Shown piece after piece: positions 7,567 to 16,422 of a stretch of 47,885 nt of DNA; position 1 is the stretch's first letter, and every line of letters starts with the position of its first letter. Where the stretch lies: the NCBI GenBank assembly GCA_029552065.1, contig JAKPEG010000109.1:1-47885 (forward strand). The letters run 5' to 3'. This DNA is from Actinomycetes bacterium (GTDB lineage: Bacteria; Actinomycetota; Actinomycetes; Actinomycetales; Dermatophilaceae). Under the pieces are notes generated by a model. It saw nothing but the letters and a program-made list of their open reading frames with translations, did not search any database and was not told the DNA's origin. The position numbers were made by a program, and so were the translations under genes.

Positions 7567-8886
7567 CTAGGGTCGGGGCGCAGCCCTCGCAGGGAGCGCG
7601 AGGGCGACGGTGAGCCGCAGGATCTCCTCGGGGTCGTCGAGCCGGTCGCCGAAGAGCCCTCGCAGTTGGCTCATCCGGTAACGGACCGTCTGCGGGTGGA
7701 CGAACAGATGCCCGGCCACGAGTTCGCGCCGCCCGTGGTGGAGCAGCCACGAGCGCAGGGTCTCCTCGAGCCGGGCCCGGGTCGTCGGCCGCAGCCGCGC
7801 CAGCGGCGCGAGCGCCCGCTCGCGCAGGTCGGCGAGGGCCTCGGGATCGGCCCCGAGGACGAGGGCGGTGAGGTGCTCCTCGGTGTCGAGGGCGTCGCCG
7901 AGCTCGGGTCGGGCGAGCAGCGCCCGCGCGCGGGCGACCCGGGCGAAGGACCGGTCCGCGCGCAGCCACGGCCGTTCGGGTCCCACGACGGCGGACCGTC
8001 CGGCCAGTTGTCGCAGCAGGCGCTCCCGGTCGCGGGCGACGATGTCGGGGACGAGGAGCACCCCCCAGCCGTCGGCGTCGGGGGAGCGCAGGCCCGGCTC
8101 GTCGCTGTCACCGGGCAGGGCCACGTGCAGGGTCCGGGCGTCGAGCAGCCCGAGGACCGCCTGCACCTGACCCTCGGGCAGCAGGACCGCGACGAGGGTG
8201 CGGGGCGGCTGCCATTCGGCTCGCCGCGCCGCCGCGAGCAGATCGGCCTCCTCGGCCCCGCGCACGAGCTGCTCGGCCAACCGCTCGCGGTAGCGCTCGC
8301 GTGCCCGGCCCGCGCTCGCGAGTTCGTCGGCGTGCCCGGCTATGCTCGCGGCCGACAACGCGTCGATGTAGGCGAAGACGAGCTCGGCGAAACCCCCGAG
8401 CGCCCCCGCCGGCACCCCGGCGGCCACCGCCTCGCGGGAGAGCCCCCGCCAGGACACCCGCCCACCGATCCGGTATGCCGCCTGCAGTGCATCGAGGGAC
8501 CTTCCGCTGCGCGCCTCCCCCCGACCGAGCTCGTATGCCGCGGCCGTGCTCGGTGCGATCGGCTCGGCCGGATCGGCCCCGCTGCCCACGCGGGCCAGCT
8601 CGAGGAAGTTGAGCAGGGCCACCTCGACCGCCGAGCGGATCCGTTGGCCCATCGCCTCGGAGAAGGGCCTTGCATAGCTGGGGACTTCGTGCGTGATCGT
8701 CGTCACCGTCTCGTCGGCCACCCGAGGGACGACCTCCCGCAAGCGTTCGACGACCTCACCACCCAGCGCCGATCCCGAGGAGTCGGCCAGCCGGACCTGT
8801 CGAGACGCGGCGGGCTCGACCGGGGGCGGGAGCGAGGGCGGCAGCGAGGGCAGGGCGGGCGGGGACATGCGTCGGGTGGCGGGCAC
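7567..8886 (-). CDS. PucR-family transcriptional regulator
   Basis: This 439-residue cytoplasmic regulator ends in the PucR helix-turn-helix (HTH_30) with LVAGHLFVHPQTVRYRMSQLRGLFGDRLDDPEEILRLTVALAL. The N-terminal and central parts are helical, with a GGDEF-like/RsbR-type sensory arrangement of the family. It is transcribed divergently from the ferredoxin reductase-desaturase pair and most likely controls it. Similar PucR-desaturase pairings are known in actinobacteria. The GTG at 8886 was chosen because AGAAGGGG lies six bases upstream. An ATG six codons later (8868) is the alternative. The N-terminus carries a Pro/Ser-rich segment (PPALPSLPPSLPPP). Confidence 0.85.
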   Translation of the reverse strand: MPATRRMSPPALPSLPPSLPPPVEPAASRQVRLADSSGSALGGEVVERLREVVPRVADETVTTITHEVPSYARPFSEAMGQRIRSAVEVALLNFLELARVGSGADPAEPIAPSTAAAYELGRGEARSGRSLDALQAAYRIGGRVSWRGLSREAVAAGVPAGALGGFAELVFAYIDALSAASIAGHADELASAGRARERYRERLAEQLVRGAEEADLLAAARRAEWQPPRTLVAVLLPEGQVQAVLGLLDARTLHVALPGDSDEPGLRSPDADGWGVLLVPDIVARDRERLLRQLAGRSAVVGPERPWLRADRSFARVARARALLARPELGDALDTEEHLTALVLGADPEALADLRERALAPLARLRPTTRARLEETLRSWLLHHGRRELVAGHLFVHPQTVRYRMSQLRGLFGDRLDDPEEILRLTVALALPARAAPRP

Positions 8887-8899
8887 GGCATACCCCTTC

Positions 8900-8920
8900 T
8901 TTTGTCTCGTACGCACAAAA
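8900..8920. promoter_or_regulatory. AT-rich inverted repeat in the PucR/reductase divergent promoter
   Basis: TTTTGT (8900-8905) and ACAAAA (8915-8920) are perfect arms around a nine-base spacer with CGTACG at its centre. It is conspicuous in such GC-rich DNA and sits just upstream of the PucR start. It is a plausible operator for PucR or another regulator of the desaturase operon (inference). Confidence 0.45.
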
Positions 8921-8983
8921 CATGTGGAGTGTTTCACGTCGGGGCACGACCTTTCTAGCCAGTGCTTGCGGAAGAATGGGTGC

Positions 8984-10075
8984 ATGTCCCTCACCGTCGC
9001 CCCGCCGCGGGGGCACCGTCTCCGTGCGCGCGTCTGGCGGGTCGCCGACGCCCTGGGCGCGACCTTCCTCCCGTCGGACACCTTCGACGTCCTGCGTCCG
9101 CTGCACGCGGGTGCGCCGCTGGCCGGGCGGGTCGAGGGCATCCATTGGGAGACCCCCGACGCTGTCACCGTGACCATCCGACCCGGAGCCGACTGGGCGG
9201 GACACATCCCCGGCCAGTACCTACGGCTCGGGGTCGACATCGACGGAGTGCGTCATTGGCGCACCTACTCGCTCACCTCGCGAGCGGACCGGCCCGATGG
9301 CCTCGTCACCGTGACGACCAAGGCGATCCCCGACGGCCTCGTGAGCACCTTCGTCGTCCGGTCGCTCACCCCCGGCACGCTCGTGCATCTCGGGCAGGCC
9401 GAGGGCGATTTCGTGCTCCCGGCCACGCGACCGGCCAAGGTTCTCTTCCTCACCGGCGGCAGCGGGATCACGCCCGTCATGGGAATGCTGCGCAACCACG
9501 CCGACGAGCTGCCCGACGTCGTCCTCCTCCACTCGGCACCGACCCCGCGCGACGTGATCTTCGCCGACGAGCTGCGCGAGCTGGCCGGCACCGGCCGACT
9601 GCGCCTCACCGTCCTGCACACCGACACCGACGGCATGCTCGACCTCGCGACCGACCTCGACCGACTGGTTCCCGACTGGCGCGAGCGGGAGGTGTGGGCC
9701 TGCGGTCCGGGTGGGATGCTCGACGCCTGCCAGGCCCACTGGGGTGACGCCGGGCTCACCCAGCGTCTGCACGTCGAGCGCTTCCGGCCGCACCTGCAGG
9801 CCACCGGCGCCGGTGGCCGGGTGAGCTTCACCCGCACCGGCACGACGGTCGAGGCCGATGGTGGCCGGCCGATCCTCGAGGTCGCCGAGGAAGCGGGAGT
9901 CCTCCTGCCGCACGGTTGCCGGATGGGCGTGTGCTACCAGTGCGTCCTGCCGCTGCGCGAGGGCGTCGTCCGCGACCTGCGCACCGGCGACCTCACGTAT
10001 GCCGCCCCGGGCGACGGTGTCGCCGTCCAGACCTGCGTGTCGGCCGCCGCCGGCGCGTGCGAGATCGAGCACTGA
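8984..10075 (+). CDS. ferredoxin reductase with C-terminal 2Fe-2S domain (desaturase electron donor)
   Basis: This 363-residue flavoprotein transfers electrons from NAD(P)H through FAD to a plant-type 2Fe-2S cluster. The FAD-binding motif is WRTYSLTSRA (RxYSxT) near residue 88. The nucleotide-binding segment is LFLTGGSGITPVMGML and the distal motif is VWACGPGGML. The C-terminal ferredoxin has HGCRMGVCYQC (C-x4-C-x2-C) with a fourth cysteine in VQTCVS. The layout matches the mycobacterial Rv3230c-type partner of the DesA3 acyl-CoA desaturase. The desaturase gene starts 13 bases after its stop, so they form one operon. The ATG at 8984 was chosen because earlier frame lies over the divergent promoter. 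Confidence 0.9.
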   Translation: MSLTVAPPRGHRLRARVWRVADALGATFLPSDTFDVLRPLHAGAPLAGRVEGIHWETPDAVTVTIRPGADWAGHIPGQYLRLGVDIDGVRHWRTYSLTSRADRPDGLVTVTTKAIPDGLVSTFVVRSLTPGTLVHLGQAEGDFVLPATRPAKVLFLTGGSGITPVMGMLRNHADELPDVVLLHSAPTPRDVIFADELRELAGTGRLRLTVLHTDTDGMLDLATDLDRLVPDWREREVWACGPGGMLDACQAHWGDAGLTQRLHVERFRPHLQATGAGGRVSFTRTGTTVEADGGRPILEVAEEAGVLLPHGCRMGVCYQCVLPLREGVVRDLRTGDLTYAAPGDGVAVQTCVSAAAGACEIEH

Positions 10076-10088
10076 GGAGCCTGCCCCG

Positions 10089-11471
10089 ATGACCCTCGTC
10101 GCCGAGCCGCACTCACCTGCGACCGACAGCCCGGGCAACTCCCTGGGCGCACCCCAGAGCAGCCCCAAGAGCAGCGGCGCCCTCGCCGGCACCGTCCCGC
10201 TCGAGTTGCCCCCCGTCGAGTCGCTCACCGGTCTCGACCCGCACCTGCGCGCCACCGTCGGGCACGAACGGGTGCTGCACCCCAAGCCCTCGGGCAAACC
10301 CGACCCCACCGCCCACCTCACGAGCGCCCAGGTCGAGGCCCTCGCGCGCGAGCTCGACGAGCTGCGCCAGGAGGTCATGGACTCCCGAGGAGCCGGCGAC
10401 GCGGCATACATCCGCCGGACGATCGCCGTCCACCGCTGGCTCGAGTTGAGCAGCCGCGCGGTCCTGCTCTTCTCCGGGTTCCCGCCCGCGTGGTTGCTCG
10501 GAACGGCCGGGCTGTCGATCGCCAAGATCATCGACAACATGGAGATCGGGCACAATGTCCTGCACGGGCAGTGGGACTGGATGCGCGACCCGGCCATCCA
10601 CTCGACGACCTGGGACTGGGACCACGTGTCCCCGGCCGCGCAGTGGAAGGAGTCGCACAACGAGATCCACCACGTCTACACCAACGTCCTCGGCCGCGAC
10701 AACGACCTCGGCTACGGCATCATGCGCGTCGACGCCGACCAGCCGTGGAAGCTCTCCTCGCTCGGCCAGCCCCTCTACAGCTTCGCCAACGCCCTGCTCT
10801 TCGAGTGGGGCATCGCGTCCTACGACCTGCGGCTGCACGACGTCATCACCGGAGTCATCCCGCGCGAAGAGGGCCGCGAGCGGGTGCAGTTGCTCCTGCG
10901 CAAGATCTGGCGCCAGGTGAGCAAGGACTTCCTCATCCACCCGTTGCTCTCCGGCCCCAACTTCGTGCCCACGCTTGCGGCCAATGCCGTGGCCAACGTC
11001 GTGCGCAACCTGTGGTCCAACGGGATCATCCTCTGCGGCCACTTCCCCTTCGGCGTCGACACCTTCGCCTACGACTCGATCGAGGGCGAGAGCCGCGGCG
11101 AGTGGTATGTCCGCCAGATGCTCGGCTCGGCCAACATCTCCGGCGGCTGGCTCATGCACTTCATGTCCGGCAACCTCAGCCACCAGATCGAGCACCACCT
11201 CTTCCCCGACCTGCCGAGCAACCGCTATGCGGAGGTCGCCCCGCGGGTGCGCGAGATCTGCCAGCGCTACGGCCTGCACTACGTCACGGGTTCCTATCCG
11301 CGGCAGATCGCCTCGGCCTGGGCCAAGGTCTTCTACTACGCCGTCCCCAACAAGGAGCCCGACCGCAGCCGGGCCCGGATCGTCGGCGACGCCGTGCGCG
11401 AGTCCGCGGCCCGTCGGCGTCAACGCAAGGCCGAGCGCCGGGCGGCCCGCCGTGAGGCCCTCCTGCGCTGA
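10089..11471 (+). CDS. membrane fatty acid (acyl-CoA/acyl-lipid) desaturase
   Basis: This 460-residue di-iron desaturase introduces a double bond into fatty acyl chains at the membrane. The three histidine boxes are GHNVLH, SHNEIHH and SHQIEHH, in the correct order and spacing for the FA_desaturase family. A Pro/Ser-rich N-terminal tail of about 75 residues precedes the fold. Hydrophobic helices flank the first box (VLLFSGFPPAWLLGTAGLSIA). GAGGAG upstream of the ATG at 10089 is the ribosome-binding site. Electron supply should come from the adjacent reductase, and regulation from the divergent PucR protein. The C-terminus is Arg/Ala-rich and basic. It is close to the DesA3-like group. The position of the double bond cannot be read from sequence. 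Confidence 0.92.
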   Translation: MTLVAEPHSPATDSPGNSLGAPQSSPKSSGALAGTVPLELPPVESLTGLDPHLRATVGHERVLHPKPSGKPDPTAHLTSAQVEALARELDELRQEVMDSRGAGDAAYIRRTIAVHRWLELSSRAVLLFSGFPPAWLLGTAGLSIAKIIDNMEIGHNVLHGQWDWMRDPAIHSTTWDWDHVSPAAQWKESHNEIHHVYTNVLGRDNDLGYGIMRVDADQPWKLSSLGQPLYSFANALLFEWGIASYDLRLHDVITGVIPREEGRERVQLLLRKIWRQVSKDFLIHPLLSGPNFVPTLAANAVANVVRNLWSNGIILCGHFPFGVDTFAYDSIEGESRGEWYVRQMLGSANISGGWLMHFMSGNLSHQIEHHLFPDLPSNRYAEVAPRVREICQRYGLHYVTGSYPRQIASAWAKVFYYAVPNKEPDRSRARIVGDAVRESAARRRQRKAERRAARREALLR

Positions 11472-11550
11472 CCCCCGGGCCGGGGTGTCGTCGGGGCGGT
11501 TGCCCGGCCGCGAAAAGAGGACCCACGCGGGGGCTCGGGGCTCTACGCTC

Positions 11551-11598
11551 GCGTATCAGGCGTATCAGGGGTAACGCCGGACGACTCCTCAGGGAGTC
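11551..11598 (+). promoter_or_regulatory. tandem 9-mer and small hairpin upstream of the CHAT operon
   Basis: GCGTATCAG is repeated head to tail at 11551-11568, followed by GACTCC-TCAG-GGAGTC (11583-11598), a 6-bp hairpin directly before the ribosome-binding site GAAGGAG. The region between desaturase and CHAT gene is 148 bases. The paired 9-mers look like a binding site for an activator, and the hairpin could affect translation. Function is inferred only from position. Confidence 0.35.
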
Positions 11599-11619
11599 AG
11601 CCCGAAGGAGCAGCTCCCC

Positions 11620-13722
11620 ATGCTCGAAGCCGTCCTCGTGCTCGACGCGAACCTCTCCGTCGAGCAGGCCCGCACCGCGGTCACCGACCTGCCCGGCGAC
11701 CGGCTGGCAGTCGTGCGCCGTGCCGCGGCCGACGGTTCGCCGACCTTCCGCTGGTATGCCGTGCCACTCGCCGTCCTCGGTCGGCTGCTCGCCGTTGCCG
11801 CCCCGGCGGCCACCCTCGGGGCCTTGCTCGACACGGCGGGGCGGCTCCCGACGGAGGCGGCGGACGCGACCGACCCTCGGGTGCGCGGCGGCTCCTTCGT
11901 CGGCGTGGTCGTCCACGGGGCCACCGCGATCGGTTACGCCGGCTCCCCGGGCCCGCTGTCCGGGCGGGTGACCCGACGGATCGACTTCCCGGCCCCAGCT
12001 GCCCCGGCATCCCCGGCGCCGATCTCACCGCCTGCGCCCACCGCGCCCACCGCGCCCGCCCCCACGGCAAGCTCCGCCGAGCCCACGTCGGTCCCGACGC
12101 CCTCCGGCCCGACGGGCAGGAACGGGGGCGAGCGGGTGGTGCATCCGCGGGTCGACGTGCCCGCCGAGGTCGCCCCCGGTGCGGCCTTCGAGGTGGACGT
12201 CGGTCTCGGCGAACGCTCGAACAAGCCGTCCGACTCACCGATGACCCTCTCGTTGCCCCGGCGCAGGCGCTTCGTCGAGCTCACCGTGCAGGTGGTCGCC
12301 GACGGTTTCACCGCCCCCTCCGGGGTGAAACGCGCGCTCGTCCTCCCGCGCGACGACCTGTTCAGCGCGAGCGTGCGGATCCCGCTCGTCGCCCCTGCGA
12401 TAGACGGCGAGTTCTGGCGGGGCCGGGTCGAGGTGGAGTATGCCGTGGCCGGCACCATTCTGGGCCGGTCGTGGCGGGACGTCGTGGTGCGCCCCGATCC
12501 CACCGCCGGTCCCTCGATCACCGGGGGAGATCTGCCGCTCGCCGACGCGGACATCGACGCCGACCAGACGGCCGCCGTCGACCTCACCGTCTCCATCGCC
12601 GAGGGCGCGCGGCCGGGGCGGCTCGTCTGGACCTTCACGAGCCCGCATCCGCTCGACCTGCCCGACGAGCCGGTGGCGACCGAGCTGCCGACCGGCAATG
12701 CCCAGGCCTTCGCGTTGAAGGCCGTGGCCGTCGTCAGCGATGCCGACGGCACCGCTGCGGCCGAGGACCGCATCCAGGGCATCGCCCGGACCATCTCCGG
12801 CGCGACCCCGGTGGCCTTCTGGACCGCGCTCACGACGGTCTGGCTGGTGGCGAAGGGTGAGGGTCGGGTCCCTCGCGTCCTGCTCGTTGCGGCCGAACCG
12901 CATGTGCCGTGGGAGCTGGCTTCGACCGAGAAGGCCTGGATCATCGACCGGACCCTCGTCGACGAGTTCGCCCCCCAGGTCCTCGGCGCCCAGTGCCAGG
13001 TCGGGCGCTGGACCCCCGCGGGGCCGCTGGCCCCGGATGGCGCCCGGCGCCCGCCGGTGGCGCCCGAGCACGGCATACAGGTCCGGCGGGTGGCGTTGGT
13101 CGTCGGTGACTACCACTCGCGCAACGGGACCCGGGCCCTGCCCTTCGCGGAGCAGGAGGGCGAGGCCCTGGGCGAGAGCTACCCCTGCGTCCGGTTGTCG
13201 GCGACCCTCGAGGAGTTCACGGAGCTCCTCGGTGGACGGCTCGCCGATGCCGCGGGTCCGGTGGCGACCGAGGTCCTCCACGTGGCCTGCCACGGCGGCG
13301 TCGATCCCGACGATCCCGCGTCCAACGGCATCGTGCTGTCCGACTCGGCCCTGCGGATCGACGAATTCGTCGTCCTGGGAGGGGAATTGGCCGAGGCTGG
13401 AGCACCTCTCGTCTTCCTCAACGCCTGCCAGCTCGCCCAGTCGGGCACCGATCTGCTCGGCGACCAGGGAGGACTGGCTCGGGCCTTCCTGTCCGTCGGT
13501 GCTCGCGGCTTCGTCGCACCCCTGTGGTCGGTCGACGACGAACTGGCCCGCGACATGGCCGTCGACTTCTACCGCTACACCCTCGGTGACGGGCTCACCG
13601 TCGGCGAGGCCCTGCGGCGGTTGCGAGCCCGCTTCTCCCAGATCCCCGGACACACCCAGACCACCCCGCTCGCCTACGTCTACTACGGTCACCCGGACCT
13701 GCGCCTCGAGCTGGCCGGCTGA
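11620..13722 (+). CDS. CHAT-domain (caspase-like) protein with N-terminal accessory domains
   Basis: This 700-residue protein has a C-terminal CHAT protease domain (about 420-700). The predicted catalytic dyad is His558 in VACHGG and Cys603 in LNACQ. Typical CHAT features are LVAAEPHVPWELAS at the start and SVGARGFVAPLWSVDD after the cysteine. An uncharacterised N-terminal domain (1-120) is followed by a Pro/Ala/Thr-rich linker (about 125-165) and a beta-sandwich region (about 170-300) like those preceding CHAT in other bacterial effector proteins. No signal peptide is seen, so it should be cytoplasmic. CHAT proteases of the separase/caspase clan cut partner proteins in signalling or defence. 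The next gene is a second CHAT protein 14 bases away. Whether one is the substrate or regulator of the other is unknown. Confidence 0.88.
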   Translation: MLEAVLVLDANLSVEQARTAVTDLPGDRLAVVRRAAADGSPTFRWYAVPLAVLGRLLAVAAPAATLGALLDTAGRLPTEAADATDPRVRGGSFVGVVVHGATAIGYAGSPGPLSGRVTRRIDFPAPAAPASPAPISPPAPTAPTAPAPTASSAEPTSVPTPSGPTGRNGGERVVHPRVDVPAEVAPGAAFEVDVGLGERSNKPSDSPMTLSLPRRRRFVELTVQVVADGFTAPSGVKRALVLPRDDLFSASVRIPLVAPAIDGEFWRGRVEVEYAVAGTILGRSWRDVVVRPDPTAGPSITGGDLPLADADIDADQTAAVDLTVSIAEGARPGRLVWTFTSPHPLDLPDEPVATELPTGNAQAFALKAVAVVSDADGTAAAEDRIQGIARTISGATPVAFWTALTTVWLVAKGEGRVPRVLLVAAEPHVPWELASTEKAWIIDRTLVDEFAPQVLGAQCQVGRWTPAGPLAPDGARRPPVAPEHGIQVRRVALVVGDYHSRNGTRALPFAEQEGEALGESYPCVRLSATLEEFTELLGGRLADAAGPVATEVLHVACHGGVDPDDPASNGIVLSDSALRIDEFVVLGGELAEAGAPLVFLNACQLAQSGTDLLGDQGGLARAFLSVGARGFVAPLWSVDDELARDMAVDFYRYTLGDGLTVGEALRRLRARFSQIPGHTQTTPLAYVYYGHPDLRLELAG

Positions 13723-13736
13723 GAGAGAAGGACGAG

Positions 13737-15965
13737 ATGCCCCGCACCCCGGACTACCTCGATTTCGACCTCGAGCTCTCGCCCGCGGCCGATGGCGCCT
13801 TCCTCGCGAGGGTGCTCGACTCGCCCAAGGGGGAGGCCTCGGCGACGATCCGTATGCCGGTCGGCGGCGTCGACCTGGAGAACGTCATCCTCAAGCTCGG
13901 CCGCACCCGCTCGGGGGTGCGGGCCCTCGACTCGGCGCAGCAACGCACGGCCCAGGACTTCGGCACGAAGCTCTACGACGCGGTCTTCGCCGGCGAGGTC
14001 GGCACTTGCTTCCGGCGCTCTCTCGACCAGGCCGAGTCCCTCGACAAGGGTCTGCGGATCAGGCTGCGGCTCACCGACGTTCCCTCGCTGGGCGACGTCC
14101 CCTGGGAGTACCTCTACGCCACCGGCTTGGGCCGCTTTCTCGTCCTGTCCGGGCAGACCCCGATCGTCCGCTATCTCGACCTGCCGCGCGAGGTCCCCCC
14201 GCTCACCGTTACCCCGCCGCTTCGCGTCCTGCTCGCGGTGAGCAGCCCGAGCACCCTGGCGACCCTCGACACGGCCGCCGAGGTCGCGCGGGTGACCGCA
14301 GCCCTCCAGGGCCTGCACGACCGTGGCCTCGTCGTCGTCGACCCGTTGCCCGGCGCGACCCTGGCCGGCCTCCGGTCGGCCCTGCGCCGCGCCGACTACC
14401 ACGTCCTGCACTTCATCGGCCACGGGGGCTTCGACCCGGTCGCCGGCGACGGGATGCTCGCCTTCGAGGACGGGCAGGGCCAGAGCCATCTCGTCTCCGG
14501 CGGCAACCTCGGCACCCTCCTGCACGACTTCCGCACCCTGCGCCTGGCCGTCCTCAACGCCTGCGAGGGTGCCCGTCAGTCGAGCACGGATCCGTTCTCG
14601 GGGGTCGCCCAGGCGCTCGTCCAGCAAGGCCTGCCGGCCGTCGTGGCCATGCAGTTCGAAATCACCGACGTTGCCGCGCAACTGTTCTCGCAGGACTTCT
14701 ACGCCGCACTCGCCGACAACTACCCGATCGACGCGGCGCTGGCCCAGGCCCGGCTCGGCGTCTTCGCCTCCGACAACGACGTCGAGTGGGGCACGCCGGT
14801 GCTCTACCTGCGGGCGCGCGACGGGCGGATCTTCGACCTGCCGCCGGCGACGGCGGTGACCCCCGTGGCGGGCGCGGCCCACGCCCCCGTCCTGCCACCC
14901 CCACCCCCACCGGCGCCCGCTGCCACACCGGTGTCCACACCCCCGCCGGCGCCCGCGGCAACGCCCGTGCCCACGCAGCCGGTCCCCACCGCACCCCCGA
15001 CCCAACCGTTGCCTGCCGCGGCCCCTCCGCCGAGCCCGGCACCACCCGCGAACCCGCCGTGGGCGGCCCAACAGCGGCCCACCTACGCCCCGCCCCCCGC
15101 CGGCCAGACGGCATACTCGCCGCCCGGTGGGGGTGCGACGGCACCTCCGCCACCGCCACGGCGGACCTGGCCGTATGCCGTGGGCGCGGCGGTTCTCGTG
15201 GCGGCTCTCGCCGGGGGCTACCTGTGGAGCCAGCGGCCGACTCCCACGCCGCCCCCCGGGCCCGGGCAGACCTCGCCGACGCCGGTCGTCCTCACTGCCC
15301 CCGTGTTCACCGCCCGGTCGGGCACGGCCACGGTCGACGGACAGATCGGCGAATGGTCCGGCCGGGCCACCTATCCGTGCACCGTGCGGATCTGGACGGG
15401 CACGGGCTATTCGGCGAGCGGGGTGTCGGCGAGCTGGCGGGCGATGTGGGACCAGGACGCGCTCTACCTGCTCGCGGAGGTCACCGACCCGGTGGTCACT
15501 CCGGCCGACCAGCCGACGCCGAGCAAGCGGTTCATCGGCGACTCGGTGAGCTTCGAGCTCGGTCCGGACCCGCGGGCGCTCGGTGCCAATGACCGGATCG
15601 GTCCGGCCGACGGGCACTACATCATCGGGGTGCCCGCCGCTCCGGGCGCCGCCGAGGTGGTCGTCAACCGGATTAACCCGGCCAACCCCGGCAGCGGCTT
15701 CGCCGTCGGGGCGGTCGAACCGGCGGCCACCGCCTGGGTGGCGCTCGTGTCCGGCGGCTACCGGGTCGAGGCGCGGATTCCCTGGTCGGCGACCAAGATC
15801 CCCGGCCCGGTGGGCGCCCGCACGGTCCTCGGGGTGAACTTCGACCTCAGCGACCGGGTGCCGGGGGCGGACAGCTACGGGATGTACTCGAGCAATCCGG
15901 CCCGGGGTGACGGGAGCAAGCAGCCCTTCCCCGCCAATTGGCAGACCATCCAGCTGCAGTCCTGA
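13737..15965 (+). CDS. membrane-anchored CHAT-domain protein with C-terminal CBM9-like domain
   Basis: This 742-residue protein begins with a CHAT module (about 1-375), with LGDVPWEYL upstream, catalytic His229 in FIGHGG, and Cys276 in LNACEGA. Residues about 380-470 are a Pro/Ala/Thr linker. One membrane helix follows (about 478-497, YAVGAAVLVAALAGGYLW), then another Pro-rich tract and a C-terminal domain (about 520-742) with the CBM9-like pattern VDGQIGEWSG, WDQDALYLLAEVTDP, DSVSFELGPD, YRVEARIPWSA and LGVNFDLSDR. The absence of a signal peptide places CHAT inside and the carbohydrate-binding-like domain outside, so it looks like a transmembrane sensor-protease. GAAGGA precedes the ATG. It is in an operon with the upstream CHAT gene. 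Confidence 0.88.
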   Translation: MPRTPDYLDFDLELSPAADGAFLARVLDSPKGEASATIRMPVGGVDLENVILKLGRTRSGVRALDSAQQRTAQDFGTKLYDAVFAGEVGTCFRRSLDQAESLDKGLRIRLRLTDVPSLGDVPWEYLYATGLGRFLVLSGQTPIVRYLDLPREVPPLTVTPPLRVLLAVSSPSTLATLDTAAEVARVTAALQGLHDRGLVVVDPLPGATLAGLRSALRRADYHVLHFIGHGGFDPVAGDGMLAFEDGQGQSHLVSGGNLGTLLHDFRTLRLAVLNACEGARQSSTDPFSGVAQALVQQGLPAVVAMQFEITDVAAQLFSQDFYAALADNYPIDAALAQARLGVFASDNDVEWGTPVLYLRARDGRIFDLPPATAVTPVAGAAHAPVLPPPPPPAPAATPVSTPPPAPAATPVPTQPVPTAPPTQPLPAAAPPPSPAPPANPPWAAQQRPTYAPPPAGQTAYSPPGGGATAPPPPPRRTWPYAVGAAVLVAALAGGYLWSQRPTPTPPPGPGQTSPTPVVLTAPVFTARSGTATVDGQIGEWSGRATYPCTVRIWTGTGYSASGVSASWRAMWDQDALYLLAEVTDPVVTPADQPTPSKRFIGDSVSFELGPDPRALGANDRIGPADGHYIIGVPAAPGAAEVVVNRINPANPGSGFAVGAVEPAATAWVALVSGGYRVEARIPWSATKIPGPVGARTVLGVNFDLSDRVPGADSYGMYSSNPARGDGSKQPFPANWQTIQLQS

Positions 15966-16066
15966 GCACGCGGCATACGGCGGCCTCCGCGCTGCCTTTG
16001 CGTTTGCCACGCGGGTGCGGCAGGATTCGTACCCATCGGTAACCCGGGTACGGAAGGTGCGGGACC

Positions 16067-16285
16067 ATGGCCAAGTACGACCTGTCGATCACCACTCTCG
16101 GCGAGCTGCTCACCGACCCTGTGGTGGTCGAGATCATGGAGAAGCACGCCCCGGGCCTCACCTCCAATCCGATGCTCGAGATGGCCGCGGTCATGCCGGC
16201 CGAGCAGGCCGTGATGATGGCCGGCGGGATGATCGGCCCCGAGGCCGTGTCGGCTATCACCGACGAGGTCAACGCGCTAGAGTAA
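16067..16285 (+). CDS. small DUF-type protein (domain otherwise seen at C-termini of larger enzymes)
   Basis: A 72-residue acidic helical protein, MAKYDLSITTLGELL...GPEAVSAITDEVNALE. The pattern (T-LGELLxDPxxxxIMEKHxPGLTxNPM, then a Met/Ala-rich helix and a short final helix) resembles a small helical module I associate with the C-termini of some actinobacterial carbohydrate-active or esterase proteins. That recollection is not certain. It has no catalytic residues. It follows the CHAT/CBM9 gene by 100 bases in the same direction and is closed by a strong hairpin. It could be an accessory of the CHAT pair, but this is only positional. Confidence 0.7.
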   Translation: MAKYDLSITTLGELLTDPVVVEIMEKHAPGLTSNPMLEMAAVMPAEQAVMMAGGMIGPEAVSAITDEVNALE

Positions 16286-16314
16286 GAAATGCGGGACTGA
16301 CCTCCCCCACAGAC

Positions 16315-16354
16315 CACGAGCGGCTGCCGGACCCCCTGCTGGCGGCCGCTCGTG
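16315..16354 (+). terminator. intrinsic-type hairpin
   Basis: CACGAGCGGC (16315-16324) and GCCGCTCGTG (16345-16354) form a perfect 10-bp stem, extendable inward by TGCC/GGCG. It starts 30 bases after the small-protein stop and is followed by CTGTCCCCCGGGCTTTCC. This fits a GC-rich actinobacterial terminator. Confidence 0.7.
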
Positions 16355-16422
16355 CTGTCCCCCGGGCTTTCCTGGGCTTTCCCCTATGCCGAGCCGCACG
16401 GCAGCCGGGATAACGTGCGGGG

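Noticed and set aside
13689-16010. Very long antisense open frame opposite the second CHAT gene (over 700 codons)
   Set aside because: Shadow of a high-GC gene; no family features, and the plus strand carries clear CHAT and CBM9-like motifs.
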